Shown here: one piece after another, positions 8,299 through 17,400 of the stretch
Numbering within the stretch: the stretch's first letter is position 1
Layout: every line of letters begins with the position of its first letter
NCBI RefSeq assembly: GCF_009696275.1
Contig: NZ_VUMI01000011.1
Span: 62,001-126,000, forward strand
DNA length: 64,000 nt
Direction: 5' to 3'
From: Eisenbergiella porci
GTDB lineage: Bacteria; Bacillota; Clostridia; Lachnospirales; Lachnospiraceae
Made by a program: the position numbers and the translations under genes
Notes under the pieces: model-generated
Databases searched by the model: none
Seen by the model: only the letters and a program-made list of their open reading frames with translations
What the model was told of the DNA's origin: nothing

Positions 8299-8462
8299 CT
8301 CTCCACTACACTCGTTACTGTTCACTCCGTGACCAGTAACTGCATAAATCCATTAAAAATCGCCTGCGGCAATGGGATTTATGCACTCTTGAATCACTTT
8401 CTTACGTACTGTGCAGTAAATGCACAGTACTGAGTGAACAGTAACCTACACTCTCCACTACA
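8299..8462. repeat. Composite palindromic intergenic repeat flanked by 12-bp direct repeats
   Basis: A 12-bp perfect direct repeat, CTCTCCACTACA, at 8299-8310 and 8451-8462 bounds a 140-base unit. The unit has 14-bp perfect terminal inverted repeats (GTTACTGTTCACTC at 8314-8327, complement at 8432-8445). Inside are three further hairpins: GTTACTG/CAGTAAC (8314-8340), a 13-bp stem with one bulge containing GCATAAATC (8342-8384), and TACTGTGCA/TGCACAGTA (8408-8430). No coding frame is present. This is the layout of a small non-autonomous mobile element or a family of structured repeats. Confidence 0.7.
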
Positions 8463-8570
8463 ATTAAAACAGTTCTGACAATTAAACCGCTGCAGGCATC
8501 CAGCCATTTAAAATCACTGCGCAATGAGAACGTATCCGTTGCCTTTCTTTGTTGTCTGTGTTAAAATTCC

Positions 8571-8593
8571 AATTGTAATATGAGATAACAATT
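8571..8593. promoter_or_regulatory. Candidate ROK-repressor operator upstream of its own gene
   Basis: Imperfect palindrome AATTGTAAT / ATAACAATT, about 100 bases before the ROK start, matching the 8220-8244 site in its core. It suggests autoregulation. The remainder of 8463-8570 shows nothing else I can support. Confidence 0.5.
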
Positions 8594-8695
8594 ATGCTTA
8601 TCCATAAACAATTATATGCTTTGTGTCATCACAGCTACTGCCATAATATACTGCCCGCCATGCCGGCATGGCCGCAATTCACCAAAGAGGTGCCC

Positions 8696-9904
8696 ATGAA
8701 ATTAGTCAATCAACAGCTCATTAAAAATACCAACCTGAAGCTGCTCTACAACTCCATTTTTGAAAACCGCGGAATCTCCAGGGCCGCCCTTGCAAAGAAA
8801 ACAGGATTGAGCCGCACTGCCGTTTCAGCGCTTATCGATGAGCTGACGGAAAGCGGCTTCCTGTATGATTCCGGCACCGGAGACAGCGCCGGCGTGGGCA
8901 GAAAGCCCAACTGCCTGGAGCTTTGCTCCGGGAACCACTATATCGCTGTTTTTGGCTGGGAGGAAAAAAGGGTGCACGCCCAGCTCATTGATATCTGTGG
9001 TTCCCCCCTCCTGCAGCAGGAGCTTTACAGAACGCCCGGGGACTCCTATACGGAGCTTTGCCATGCCTTTTTGGAGGAAAGGATGCTGAAGCTCATCCGC
9101 AGTACGCAGCTTCTCGGGATTTGCTTCGTGCTGCCCGCCATGATTGATCCGGAAAAAGAAACGGTTTTCTCCACTACCATTTCTTTGGAACAGGATCAGG
9201 GGGAGACCGGCGTGATTCCTCTTCTTCGGGAAACCTTTTCCTCCTACGCGGCAGCAGTTCTCAACGACACCGCCTGCGCCGCTTATGCGGAAAAGGTTTA
9301 CACTGCAATCCTGGAAAAGGACTATGCCTTCATCCGCTTCAGCCGCGGAATCGGCGCGGCGCTCTTTATCCAGGACAGGCTTCTGGGAAGGGCCTGCGCC
9401 TCCTATACACAATTCGGCCATTTCAGCATCTCCCCGCAGGGTCCGCACTTCCCCTGCGGGAATAACGGCTGCCTGGAGCTGGTCCTCTCGGAAGAAGCCC
9501 TGCCCGGACGGCTTCATGCCGAAGGAACCTCCTCCTCCCTTCTTTCCCTGCCCTCCATCAGCTATGCCGACCTGGGGAGATCCGCCCTTTATGGGGACCA
9601 GACAGCGATTCAGGTGATACGGAAAATGGCCCGGGAATTTTCCTTTGCCCTGTCCAACCTGATTTGCCTCGTCCATCCGCGCCTGATTGTCCTTGGCGGC
9701 AATGCCTGTACCCTCGGCCCCGTTTTTTTAGAGGAAATCCGTCTGTCCCTGCAGGAAACCGGATTTCGCCGCATGACGGAAAACGTGCGCATCCGCTACA
9801 GCGGGCTGGATGCCTACGCCTGCTATAACGGCGCCATGAAGTACTTTTTTGACATTCACTATCAGTTTACGGGATCAATGAAAGGCAGCTTTTTTATCGG
9901 ATAA
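8696..9904 (+). CDS. ROK family transcriptional repressor (NagC/XylR type)
   Basis: Regulator of about 402 residues. The N-terminal winged helix is typical: MKLVNQQLIKNTNLK, then ISRAALAKKTGLSRTAVSALIDELTESG. The ROK sugar-kinase-like domain follows, with the zinc motif CGNNGCLE near residue 255-262 and a C-terminal LIVLGG segment. I chose the internal ATG with AAGAGG before it, because ROK regulators start at exactly this motif; the longer frame starting at 8594 adds unrelated residues. It is divergent from the isomerase/dehydrogenase operon, and a second Gfo/Idh gene follows it. It likely represses both until a sugar ligand binds. Confidence 0.88.
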   Translation: MKLVNQQLIKNTNLKLLYNSIFENRGISRAALAKKTGLSRTAVSALIDELTESGFLYDSGTGDSAGVGRKPNCLELCSGNHYIAVFGWEEKRVHAQLIDICGSPLLQQELYRTPGDSYTELCHAFLEERMLKLIRSTQLLGICFVLPAMIDPEKETVFSTTISLEQDQGETGVIPLLRETFSSYAAAVLNDTACAAYAEKVYTAILEKDYAFIRFSRGIGAALFIQDRLLGRACASYTQFGHFSISPQGPHFPCGNNGCLELVLSEEALPGRLHAEGTSSSLLSLPSISYADLGRSALYGDQTAIQVIRKMAREFSFALSNLICLVHPRLIVLGGNACTLGPVFLEEIRLSLQETGFRRMTENVRIRYSGLDAYACYNGAMKYFFDIHYQFTGSMKGSFFIG

Positions 9905-10029
9905 TTTGGGAGTACTGCCGGCCCGGCCGCAGGCCGGAACCCCTTCCATCCAAAAGCAAAAAAATAAAGGCGGGAACGCACCTTCCGCCTCATTAAAACA
10001 CGTGCTTCGCCACGCAGACAGGAGTCCTT

Positions 10030-11106
10030 ATGAAAAAACTTCGAATTGCCCTGATAGGCTGCGGAAGAATTTCCGCCTGCTATGCAAACGCATTTCCGAA
10101 ATTATCGGATATCGCAGAATTCGTCTGTGCCATAGACACAGATATTGAAAAGGCTCGGGCCTTTGCCGCCCCCTTCGGCGCCGCTTACGGAACCGGCTTC
10201 GAGGATCTACAGGAAAAAGGAATTGATGTGGTCCACCTGTGCCTGCCCCATTACCTGCATGCCCCCATGGCAGTCCGCGCCCTGCAGGCAGGAATGCATG
10301 TCCTTACGGAAAAACCGGTGGCCATCACGCTTCAGGACGCGGATCTTATGAAAGCAGCAGAAGCGGCTTCCGGTAAAAAACTGGGCGTCATTTTTCAGAC
10401 CCGTTATGAAAAAGGCGTACAGCAGCTCCGTCAGATGATAGGGGAAGGCCGCTTCGGCCGCATCCTCAGCGCCCGCTCCTATCTCACCTGGTCACGTCCC
10501 TATTCCTATTATGAAGGAAGCGACTGGAAAGGAACCTGGGACAAGGAAGGCGGCGGCGTGCTCATCGACCAGGCAATCCACAGCATTGACCGCATCAGGT
10601 ATATACTGGACAGCGACGTGGAGTGGATAGACGGCAGCGTGCATAACCATTATCACGACAAAATTTTTGTAGAGGATACCGCGGAAGCGGCCATCCGTTT
10701 TAAGAACGGCTGTATTTACAGCCTCTACGCCTGCAATTCCTACGCAGCGGACGCCCCCATTTACCTGGAATTCCAGGGGGAAAAAGGACGCTGCGGCCTG
10801 AAGCAGGACACCGGTTTTTATGAAACAGACGGGGTTTACCAGGAAATCCTTCCCACTGCCGATGCCAACGGCAGTACCCCTGCCTACTGGGGAAGCGGCC
10901 ACCTGTCCCAGATCCGTGATTTCTATCTTTCCATAATCAACGACGAGCCTGTCAGGGTGGATGTCACCGAGGGACGGAAAACGCTGGAAATCGTAAAGGG
11001 AATTTATCTTTCCTCCCTGCAGGGAAAACGCATTTATCTCCCCTTTGAGGACAGGATGTATATCGGTGTGGACAAAGCGGCCCCCGGCTGCCCTGATGCC
11101 TGTTAG
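10030..11106 (+). CDS. Second Gfo/Idh/MocA family oxidoreductase
   Basis: NAD(P)-dependent dehydrogenase of 358 residues, start preceded by AGGAG. The Rossmann motif is ALIGCGRISACY, the catalytic motif is TEKPVAITLQDA, and the C-terminal domain has GGVLIDQAIHSIDRIRYIL with its conserved His. Its sequence differs clearly from the dehydrogenase at 7081-8118, so it is not a recent duplicate. It lies 125 bases after the ROK gene on the same strand; that gap contains a GC-rich hairpin near 9921-9940. It probably oxidises a related sugar or inositol in the same pathway. Confidence 0.87.
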   Translation: MKKLRIALIGCGRISACYANAFPKLSDIAEFVCAIDTDIEKARAFAAPFGAAYGTGFEDLQEKGIDVVHLCLPHYLHAPMAVRALQAGMHVLTEKPVAITLQDADLMKAAEAASGKKLGVIFQTRYEKGVQQLRQMIGEGRFGRILSARSYLTWSRPYSYYEGSDWKGTWDKEGGGVLIDQAIHSIDRIRYILDSDVEWIDGSVHNHYHDKIFVEDTAEAAIRFKNGCIYSLYACNSYAADAPIYLEFQGEKGRCGLKQDTGFYETDGVYQEILPTADANGSTPAYWGSGHLSQIRDFYLSIINDEPVRVDVTEGRKTLEIVKGIYLSSLQGKRIYLPFEDRMYIGVDKAAPGCPDAC

Positions 11107-11146
11107 AGCGATTTCGAAAATTGCTCCGGCCTCCATATAAAAAATA

Positions 11147-11216
11147 AAAGCGGCGCAGGTTTTTCCGATATTTGGAGCATATCACTTCTCTCCCGGAAAC
11201 CCTGCAGCCGCTTTTT
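11147..11216. terminator. Bidirectional terminator between Gfo/Idh and spoVT
   Basis: AAAAGCGGC-G-CAGG pairs with CCTGC-A-GCCGCTTTTT, with further GGTTTTTCC/GGAAACC pairing, around a central loop. Runs of A and T on the two sides suit both convergent genes. Confidence 0.7.
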
Positions 11217-11250
11217 GTCTGCCTTGTTGTTTTTTTCAGCTTTCTTTTTC

Positions 11251-11796
11251 CTACTGCTCCATCTGCCTGCCGAGAAAACCGGCTGCGGACAGAATCAGCT
11301 TCTGCTCCACTTCTCCCATTTTTAACTTGGGATCGTTATTCAGAAGAAGCACCGCGCCGATTACATCGCCTTCACAGATAATAGGGCTGATGGCTTCATG
11401 TATAAATTCCGGTTCTCCTTCCTCAGTAACCTGAATAAAATTCTTATCTCCCTTTGCAGCGAGAATGCTTTCCCTGTTCTCAATGTATTCCTCCAGCGCT
11501 TTGCTGATGGATTTTCCCATAAGCGCCTTGCAGCCGCCTGCTGCCGCTATAAACTGGTCACGATCCGCAATCAGCGTCATCTGCCCGGATACCTGTGCCA
11601 GACTTTCCGCATACTGTTTTGCAAATGTACTCATTTCACCGATAGGGGAATATTTCTTCAGTATAATCTCTCCCTCCCTGTCGGTAAAAATTTCAAGGGG
11701 ATCGCTTTCCCGGATCCTCAGTGTTCTCCTGATTTCCTTGGGGATGACAATTCTACCCAGATCATCTATTCTCCGCACAATTCCTGTCGCTTTCAT
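11251..11796 (-). CDS. spoVT: Stage V sporulation protein T, AbrB-family regulator
   Basis: 181 residues, close to the 178 of Bacillus SpoVT. The N-terminal AbrB-type swapped-hairpin domain is intact (MKATGIVRRIDDLGRIVIPKEIRRTLRI), and residues about 55-180 form the GAF-like domain that separates SpoVT from AbrB. It is a forespore regulator of late sporulation genes in Bacillus and clostridia. The start has AGGAGG six bases upstream. It is monocistronic and supports the view that the host forms spores. Confidence 0.93.
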   Translation of the reverse strand: MKATGIVRRIDDLGRIVIPKEIRRTLRIRESDPLEIFTDREGEIILKKYSPIGEMSTFAKQYAESLAQVSGQMTLIADRDQFIAAAGGCKALMGKSISKALEEYIENRESILAAKGDKNFIQVTEEGEPEFIHEAISPIICEGDVIGAVLLLNNDPKLKMGEVEQKLILSAAGFLGRQMEQ

Positions 11797-12144
11797 ATTT
11801 CCTCCTTCTGCATGGTCTTTGGCTGTGCGCCTCTTAACCTCTTTTTACATTTATTTTATTCCCGCAGGCAACGGCCGGCCGGACATACCCGCATGTCCAT
11901 CCTGTGACTGCCGCGAGGCCAGATACCCCGGAACTTGTCCACCGCGCTTGCTGTAAGGTATTTGACTTCATTGGTTTGGTAAATGTAGTATTTGTAAAAT
12001 TGAGGAAAATATTCACTGTTTTTATTACTTAAAAATCATTAACAGGATTCATGCTTTTTTATGAATATCACACGCCTATAACCGTAACTGTTCAGCCTCC
12101 TTACAGTTACTGCCGAAAGTTGACTCATTTTACAGCATATAAAC
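11797..12144. other. Gene-free stretch upstream of spoVT
   Basis: No gene is visible. The stretch holds a 7-bp hairpin, GTAACTG / CAGTTAC, at 12084-12110, whose arms resemble the termini of the 8.3 kb repeat and may be a relic of it. The spoVT promoter must be here, but I could not assign a convincing sigma-A or sigma-G pair. Confidence 0.5.
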
Positions 12145-12174
12145 TAAAAAGAGGCTTCCCTTACGGAAACCTCA
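12145..12174 (-). terminator. Terminator after lrgB
   Basis: On the minus strand GAGGTTTCC-GTAA-GGGAAGCCTC forms a stem with one mismatch or bulge followed by TTTTT, 45 bases after the lrgB stop. Confidence 0.8.
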
Positions 12175-12218
12175 CATTTTACTCAGAGTATTTACTCCAT
12201 GCCTGAACAAAGCAGGAA

Positions 12219-12899
12219 CTAAATCAAAAACAAAGAAAATACAACGGTAAGTATCCCGCAGATACCGATGGCCAGCCCGCTCATGGCCCCTTCCGTCTCC
12301 CCCAGCTCAATTGCTTTGAAGGTTCCCACCGCATGGCTGCACGCGCCGATAGAAAGGCCTGCCGTCATGGAATCCTTCACCCGGAAGATACGTATCAGCC
12401 ACGGCGCCAGAATGCTACCCATAATGCCCGTGATAATAACCGCCACCACCGTTACCGGCACAAGCCCGCCGTGGCTCTCGGAAATTCCCACCGCAATAGG
12501 CGTGGTAACGGACTTGGGGAGCAGGGAATTCGTCATCGCTTCATCCAGGCCGAACAGCCTGCACAGCAGGAAAACACTCCCCATGGAGGTGAGCGATCCC
12601 ACAGTACAGCCCACCAGAATAGGAAGCCAGTTCTTCTTCAGAAGCTCCACCCTTGTATAGATGGAAACCGCCAGACAGCTGGTGGCCGGAGCAAGGAACA
12701 TATTGATAATGCTTCCGCCCTCATTGTAAGCCTCATAAGGAATATGAAACAGCAGCAGCACCCCGATAACCAGCACAATGGCAATAATCAGGGGATTGCA
12801 GACCACAAGCCCTGTTTTCTTCTGAATCCATACCCCGATGGAAAAGGCAATAATGCTCAGGGCAATGCCGAAAAAGGGAGAAGATGTCAGCTCAGCCAT
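12219..12899 (-). CDS. lrgB: LrgB/CidB family membrane protein
   Basis: 226 residues with about seven membrane helices, the partner of LrgA. Family motifs include LLPKSVTTPIAVGISE near the centre and SIGACSHAVGTFKAIELGETEGAMSGLA near the end. LrgAB/CidAB systems act in murein hydrolase control or as pyruvate and glycolate transporters; the role in clostridia is not settled. The start overlaps the lrgA end by eight bases, showing translational coupling. Confidence 0.9.
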   Translation of the reverse strand: MAELTSSPFFGIALSIIAFSIGVWIQKKTGLVVCNPLIIAIVLVIGVLLLFHIPYEAYNEGGSIINMFLAPATSCLAVSIYTRVELLKKNWLPILVGCTVGSLTSMGSVFLLCRLFGLDEAMTNSLLPKSVTTPIAVGISESHGGLVPVTVVAVIITGIMGSILAPWLIRIFRVKDSMTAGLSIGACSHAVGTFKAIELGETEGAMSGLAIGICGILTVVFSLFLI

Positions 12900-13266
12900 T
12901 TTCCTGCCCTCCCTTTCTGCGGTTCATCAGCTTCAGCGTCAGCCGTATGCTCCCTGCCGTAGCCGCAAAGGTAAGCACGGTAGTGAACAGGCATATCAGA
13001 AGAAGCTGTACCACGCTGCTCTTTAAAACATCAAAATAATTGATAATGCTCACTCCCGCAGGCACAAAAAAGAAAGCCATATTTGCCAGCAGGAAATCCG
13101 ACTTTTCCCGGATATGCTCCACCTTCAACACCCGGAATACGAGCAGGGCAAACAACAGAATCATCCCGATAACACTGGCGGGAAAGTCAATGGGAAGCAG
13201 CGCCTCCACAATCTGGCTCACCCAGCACAGGGAAAAAATGATACCTATCTGATATATGATTTTCAT
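12892..13266 (-). CDS. lrgA: LrgA/CidA family holin-like protein
   Basis: About 124 residues with four membrane helices. DFPASVIGMILLFALL and the later NMAFFFVPAGVSII are characteristic LrgA segments. The ATG overlaps the stop of the upstream nicotinamidase-type gene in an ATGA, with AGGA six bases before it; a frame 11 codons longer inside the previous gene is unlikely. It is followed by lrgB with an 8-base overlap. Confidence 0.88.
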   Translation of the reverse strand: MKIIYQIGIIFSLCWVSQIVEALLPIDFPASVIGMILLFALLVFRVLKVEHIREKSDFLLANMAFFFVPAGVSIINYFDVLKSSVVQLLLICLFTTVLTFAATAGSIRLTLKLMNRRKGGQENG

Positions 13267-13799
13267 GCCTGTTCCTGCCCTTCCATGGCTATCTGGCACA
13301 TTTTCATGGTGAGCAGGGCCGCCTCATGGCTCTTTGGCGTCACTCCCGCACAGCATGCAGGATCCACTGCGATCCGGTTGTCCGGCATAAAGCTCTTAAG
13401 AAGAAGCGCGTTGGACACCACACAAATATCGGTGCACAGCCCCACCAGTTCAATTTCCAGCGTTTCTTTTTTATTTTCCTCAAAAAGAAGCTCTGCCAGC
13501 GCCGTGGAACCGAAGGTGGGCTTATCCACAATGACTGCATCCGGCATGGCCCTGGCAATTTCCGGACGGATCTGCCAGCCATCGGTGCCGCGCACACAAT
13601 GAACCACCGGAAGGCTCTTTCCTTCCGGCGTTTCCAGATAATTCTCACCGTGCGTATCCCTGGTGGCGTAAATCCGGTCCGCAGGATAGGCCTTTATTTT
13701 CTCAAGCACTTTTCCCACAATGGCCTGCGCCTCCGCAGTTCCCAAAGAACCGTCAATAAAATCATTCTGCATGTCAATCACTACAAGAACCTTTTTCAT
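13263..13799 (-). CDS. Isochorismatase-fold amidohydrolase, nicotinamidase-like
   Basis: 178 residues. The catalytic triad is visible: Asp in VVIDMQNDF, Lys in VDKPTFGS and Cys in LVGLCTDICV. The segment RDTHGENYLETPEGKSLPVVHC, with its His, is typical of nicotinamidase-like members that bind a metal. Nicotinamidases convert nicotinamide to nicotinate for NAD salvage; substrate is not proven here. AGGAGG precedes the ATG. It is first in an overlapping three-gene operon with lrgA and lrgB, an unusual partnership. Confidence 0.82.
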   Translation of the reverse strand: MKKVLVVIDMQNDFIDGSLGTAEAQAIVGKVLEKIKAYPADRIYATRDTHGENYLETPEGKSLPVVHCVRGTDGWQIRPEIARAMPDAVIVDKPTFGSTALAELLFEENKKETLEIELVGLCTDICVVSNALLLKSFMPDNRIAVDPACCAGVTPKSHEAALLTMKMCQIAMEGQEQA

Positions 13800-13925
13800 T
13801 TGTTTACCTCCTGTCTATCGCAGACCTGCCTGCGATACCGCATCAATCAGCAATTTGAAAGGAACCTTCCGGCTGTTACCGCCCCTTTTTTACAGGGAGC
13901 AATTCAGGCAATCGGGCCGCCGTTC

Positions 13926-14375
13926 TTATTCCCCGGGTATTGCCGCATACACATTCTTCACTTCCTTCAGCGCAAAATGCGTCCTGGTGGCCGAAACTCC
14001 GGGAATAGATTTGATTTTCCTGTGGATTTGCTCCAGCTCATCCGAGGACGCGCAGGTCACCTTCAGGTTAAAGTCAAAATCCCCCGTCAGATAATAACAG
14101 TCCACAACAGCGTCAATCCCCCTCACCGTCTCCGTAAATTCATCATAAAAACGGGGATGCTCCAGGCTGACCTCCATCAGGGCGATCACATCATTGCCCA
14201 GCTTTGACGAATCCACCAGAATCGTATAGCTTTTTATCACACCGGAATCCTCCAGCTTTTTTATCCGGTCCAGTACTGCCGACACGGACAGATGAATTTC
14301 CTTTCCGATATCAGAGGCGGACTCCCGGCCGTTTTCCTTCAATATCCGTAAAATCCTGTAGTCTGTTTTATCCAT
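13926..14375 (-). CDS. Lrp/AsnC family transcriptional regulator
   Basis: 149 residues. The N-terminal winged helix (MDKTDYRILRILKENGRES..., LSVSAVLDRIKKLEDSGVI) is followed by a RAM effector domain with YYLTGDFDFNLKV, where amino acids bind in this family. It has its own GGAG site and lies 34 bases after the mfd stop on the same strand, so it may be read from the mfd transcript. Targets are unknown. Confidence 0.9.
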   Translation of the reverse strand: MDKTDYRILRILKENGRESASDIGKEIHLSVSAVLDRIKKLEDSGVIKSYTILVDSSKLGNDVIALMEVSLEHPRFYDEFTETVRGIDAVVDCYYLTGDFDFNLKVTCASSDELEQIHRKIKSIPGVSATRTHFALKEVKNVYAAIPGE

Positions 14376-14409
14376 TGCTGTCTCCTATCCTTACGGCAAA
14401 AACGCCGTC

Positions 14410-17400
14410 CTAATTCCCCGCCAGTATCTCTTTCATGTCGGCAAGCAGTCCCTCCGTCAGACGGATCAGGTTTTCCGCATCCTTTTCCACAACGCCGCAT
14501 TTCTTATAACGGTAAAAAAATACCGGCGTCCCCTTGGCGCTGAAGGTCAGCTTGTTTTTATGCTTCTCCAGAATTACAGGGAGATTTTCCACCCGCACAT
14601 TGGCATCCGGCCGCATGGTGATTTTCAGTTCCCCATTCCGCCCCTTCACTTCCGTAATATACAGCTCATGCGCCAATACACGGATCAGCGCAATCCGGAG
14701 CAGGTTATCCACAGATTTCGGAACCTCCCCGAACCGGTCAAGCAGCTCCTCCTTCATATCCTCGCTTTCCGCATGAGTTTCCACCCCGGCAATACGCTTG
14801 TAAATATCCAGCTTCTGCTGCTCGTTGACGATATAAGAGGGCGGGATAAACGCATCCGCCTCCAGCTCCACCGTGGTGGTAAAATCCACAATCGTAAGCT
14901 CGCCCTTCAGATTCTTCACCGCTTCATTGAGCATTTTGCAATAAAGATCGTAGCCTACCGCTTCCATATGGCCATGCTGCTTCCGTCCCAAAAGATTGCC
15001 TGCACCCCTGATTTCCAGATCCCGCATGGCAATTTTAAACCCGCTTCCAAGATCCGTAAATTCCCGGATGGCGGAAAGACGTTTTTCCGCGATTTCCTTG
15101 AGCATCTTATCCCGTTTATACATCAAAAAGGCATAGGCGGTCCGGTTGGAACGCCCCACGCGCCCGCGCAGCTGATAGAGCTGGGAAAGCCCCAGCTGAT
15201 CGGAGTCATGTATGATCATGGTATTCACATTGGAAATATCCAGCCCGGTTTCAATAATCGTGGTGGCAACCAGAACGTCTATTTCCCCGTTAATGAAATC
15301 ATACATAATCCGCTCCAGCTCATGCTCCTTCATCTGCCCGTGGGCAAAGGCCACGACAGCCTCCGGCACCAGCTGCTGCAGCGCGGCCGCCACATCAGCT
15401 ATATTGTTGACCCGGTTATACACATAATAAACCTGGCCGCCCCTGGTCAGCTCCCTGACAATGGCCTCCCGTACCATCTCCTCATTATACTCACATACAA
15501 ACGTCTGGATCGGCAGCCTGTCGTTGGGCGGCTCCTCCAGCACGCTCATATCCCGGATGCCCACCAGCGACATATGGAGGGTTCTGGGGATAGGCGTCGC
15601 CGTCAGCGTCAGCACATCCACATTGTCCTTGATTTTCTTGATTTTTTCCTTGTGGGTCACCCCGAAACGCTGTTCCTCGTCGATGATCAGAAGCCCCAGA
15701 TCCTTGAACTGGATATCCGAAGAAAGGATGCGGTGCGTCCCGATGACAATATCCACCTGCCCTTTCCGCAGATCCTCCACCGTTTTTTTCTGCTCCGACG
15801 GCGTCCGGAAACGGGACATCAGATCAATCCGCACCGGGAAATCCTTCATTCTCTGGACAAAGGTATTATAATGCTGCTGGGCAAGGATCGTGGTAGGCAC
15901 TAAAAACGCCACCTGTTTTCCATCCTGAATGGCCTTGAACGCGGCCCGAATGGCGATTTCCGTCTTACCGTAGCCCACGTCGCCGCATATCAGGCGGTCC
16001 ATAATCCGGTAGCTTTCCATATCCTCCTTGGTAGCTGCAATCGCCGCCAGCTGATCCTCCGTCTCCTCAAATGGGAAGCACTCCTCAAACTCCTTTTGCC
16101 ATACCGTATCCCTGGAATAAGGATACCCCTCCTTCTGCTGTCTGACGGCATAAAGCTCCACCAAATCCTTTGCCACCTCATCCACAGCGCTGCGCACCTT
16201 GGATTTGGTCCGGCTCCATTCCTGGGTGCCCAGCTTGTTAAGCTTGGGCGTTTTGGCCGCATCGGAGGACGCATACTTCTGAATCACATCCAGCCCCGTG
16301 GCAAGCACATACAGATTTCCTCCGTCCCGGTAGGAAATCTTGATGTAATCCTTTACAACCTTATCCACCTCAACCTTTTCAATCCCCTGATAGATGCCCA
16401 GACCATGACTCTCATGCACCACATAATCGCCGATCTTCAGTTCGGCAAAATCATTGATTTTCTGGCCTTCAAACTTCTTTTTCTTCTTCTTTTTCTTCTG
16501 CTGCGAACCGAAAATATCACTCTCCGTGATCACCACGAATTTCAGCAGCGGATACTCAAACCCCCGCTTCACATGCCCGTAATACAGCATGACCTCTCCG
16601 GATTTTACCTCACGATCCCCATCCTCGCTGTAAAAGCTTGATAGCCCCTGCTCCTGCAGATCCTCCGCAAGCCGCTTCGCCCTGGTCCGCGAGCCTGAAA
16701 GCAGAAGCACCCGGAAGCCGTTTTTCTTATACCGCTTCAAATCCGAAACCAGCGCTTCAAAGCTGCTGTTATAGGAGGACATGCCTTTTACATTCACATC
16801 AAACTTCTTCTGCGGCTTCAGCAGCGCATTTTTACTGTCCATGGAAGAAAGCAGCACACACCTTAAATTCTGCAGAAACCCGGCCGTTTCCTCAAAGCCA
16901 TACAACAGATCCGCTTGTCCCGGCAAAATATAGCCCTTCTCCAGCCTGTGCCCCATGCTCTCCCTGAATTCCATCTCAACCGCTGAAGCATGCTCCTTTA
17001 CCCGCAGCGCCTCATCAATAAAAACACAGGTCTCCCCCACCGGGAAAAACTTCAGGAACGAAACCGTCTCCTCATAAAAATACCGGATATAGCTTTCCAG
17101 GTTCGTAATCTGGGAAAACTCCTGCACCTGCTCCCGCAGTTCTTTCACCTGCGTCCTGACCCGGTGCGCCTCCTCCGTCTGGAACGACTCCTGAAGCTTC
17201 CCGGCAAAGGCCTTCGCCTCCTTCTCAATTTTCCGAAGCCCTTCCTCCTTCTGCTGCCCGGAAAGCATCATTTCCGTCGCCGGATAAATATCCACGTTAG
17301 CCAGCTTCTCCACACTGCGCTGGCTGAGCAGGTCAAAGCTGCGGATGGACTCCACTTCCTCCCCCCACAGCTCGATACGGTATGGATTTTCCTCCGTCAG

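Noticed and set aside
11834-12016. Small minus-strand frame upstream of spoVT
   Set aside because: No ribosome site, no conserved-looking sequence, and it occupies the expected spoVT promoter region.
16460-16500. Lysine run in Mfd as a frameshift site
   Set aside because: The run of AAG/AAA codons keeps frame and both flanking domains are intact, so it is only a charged linker.
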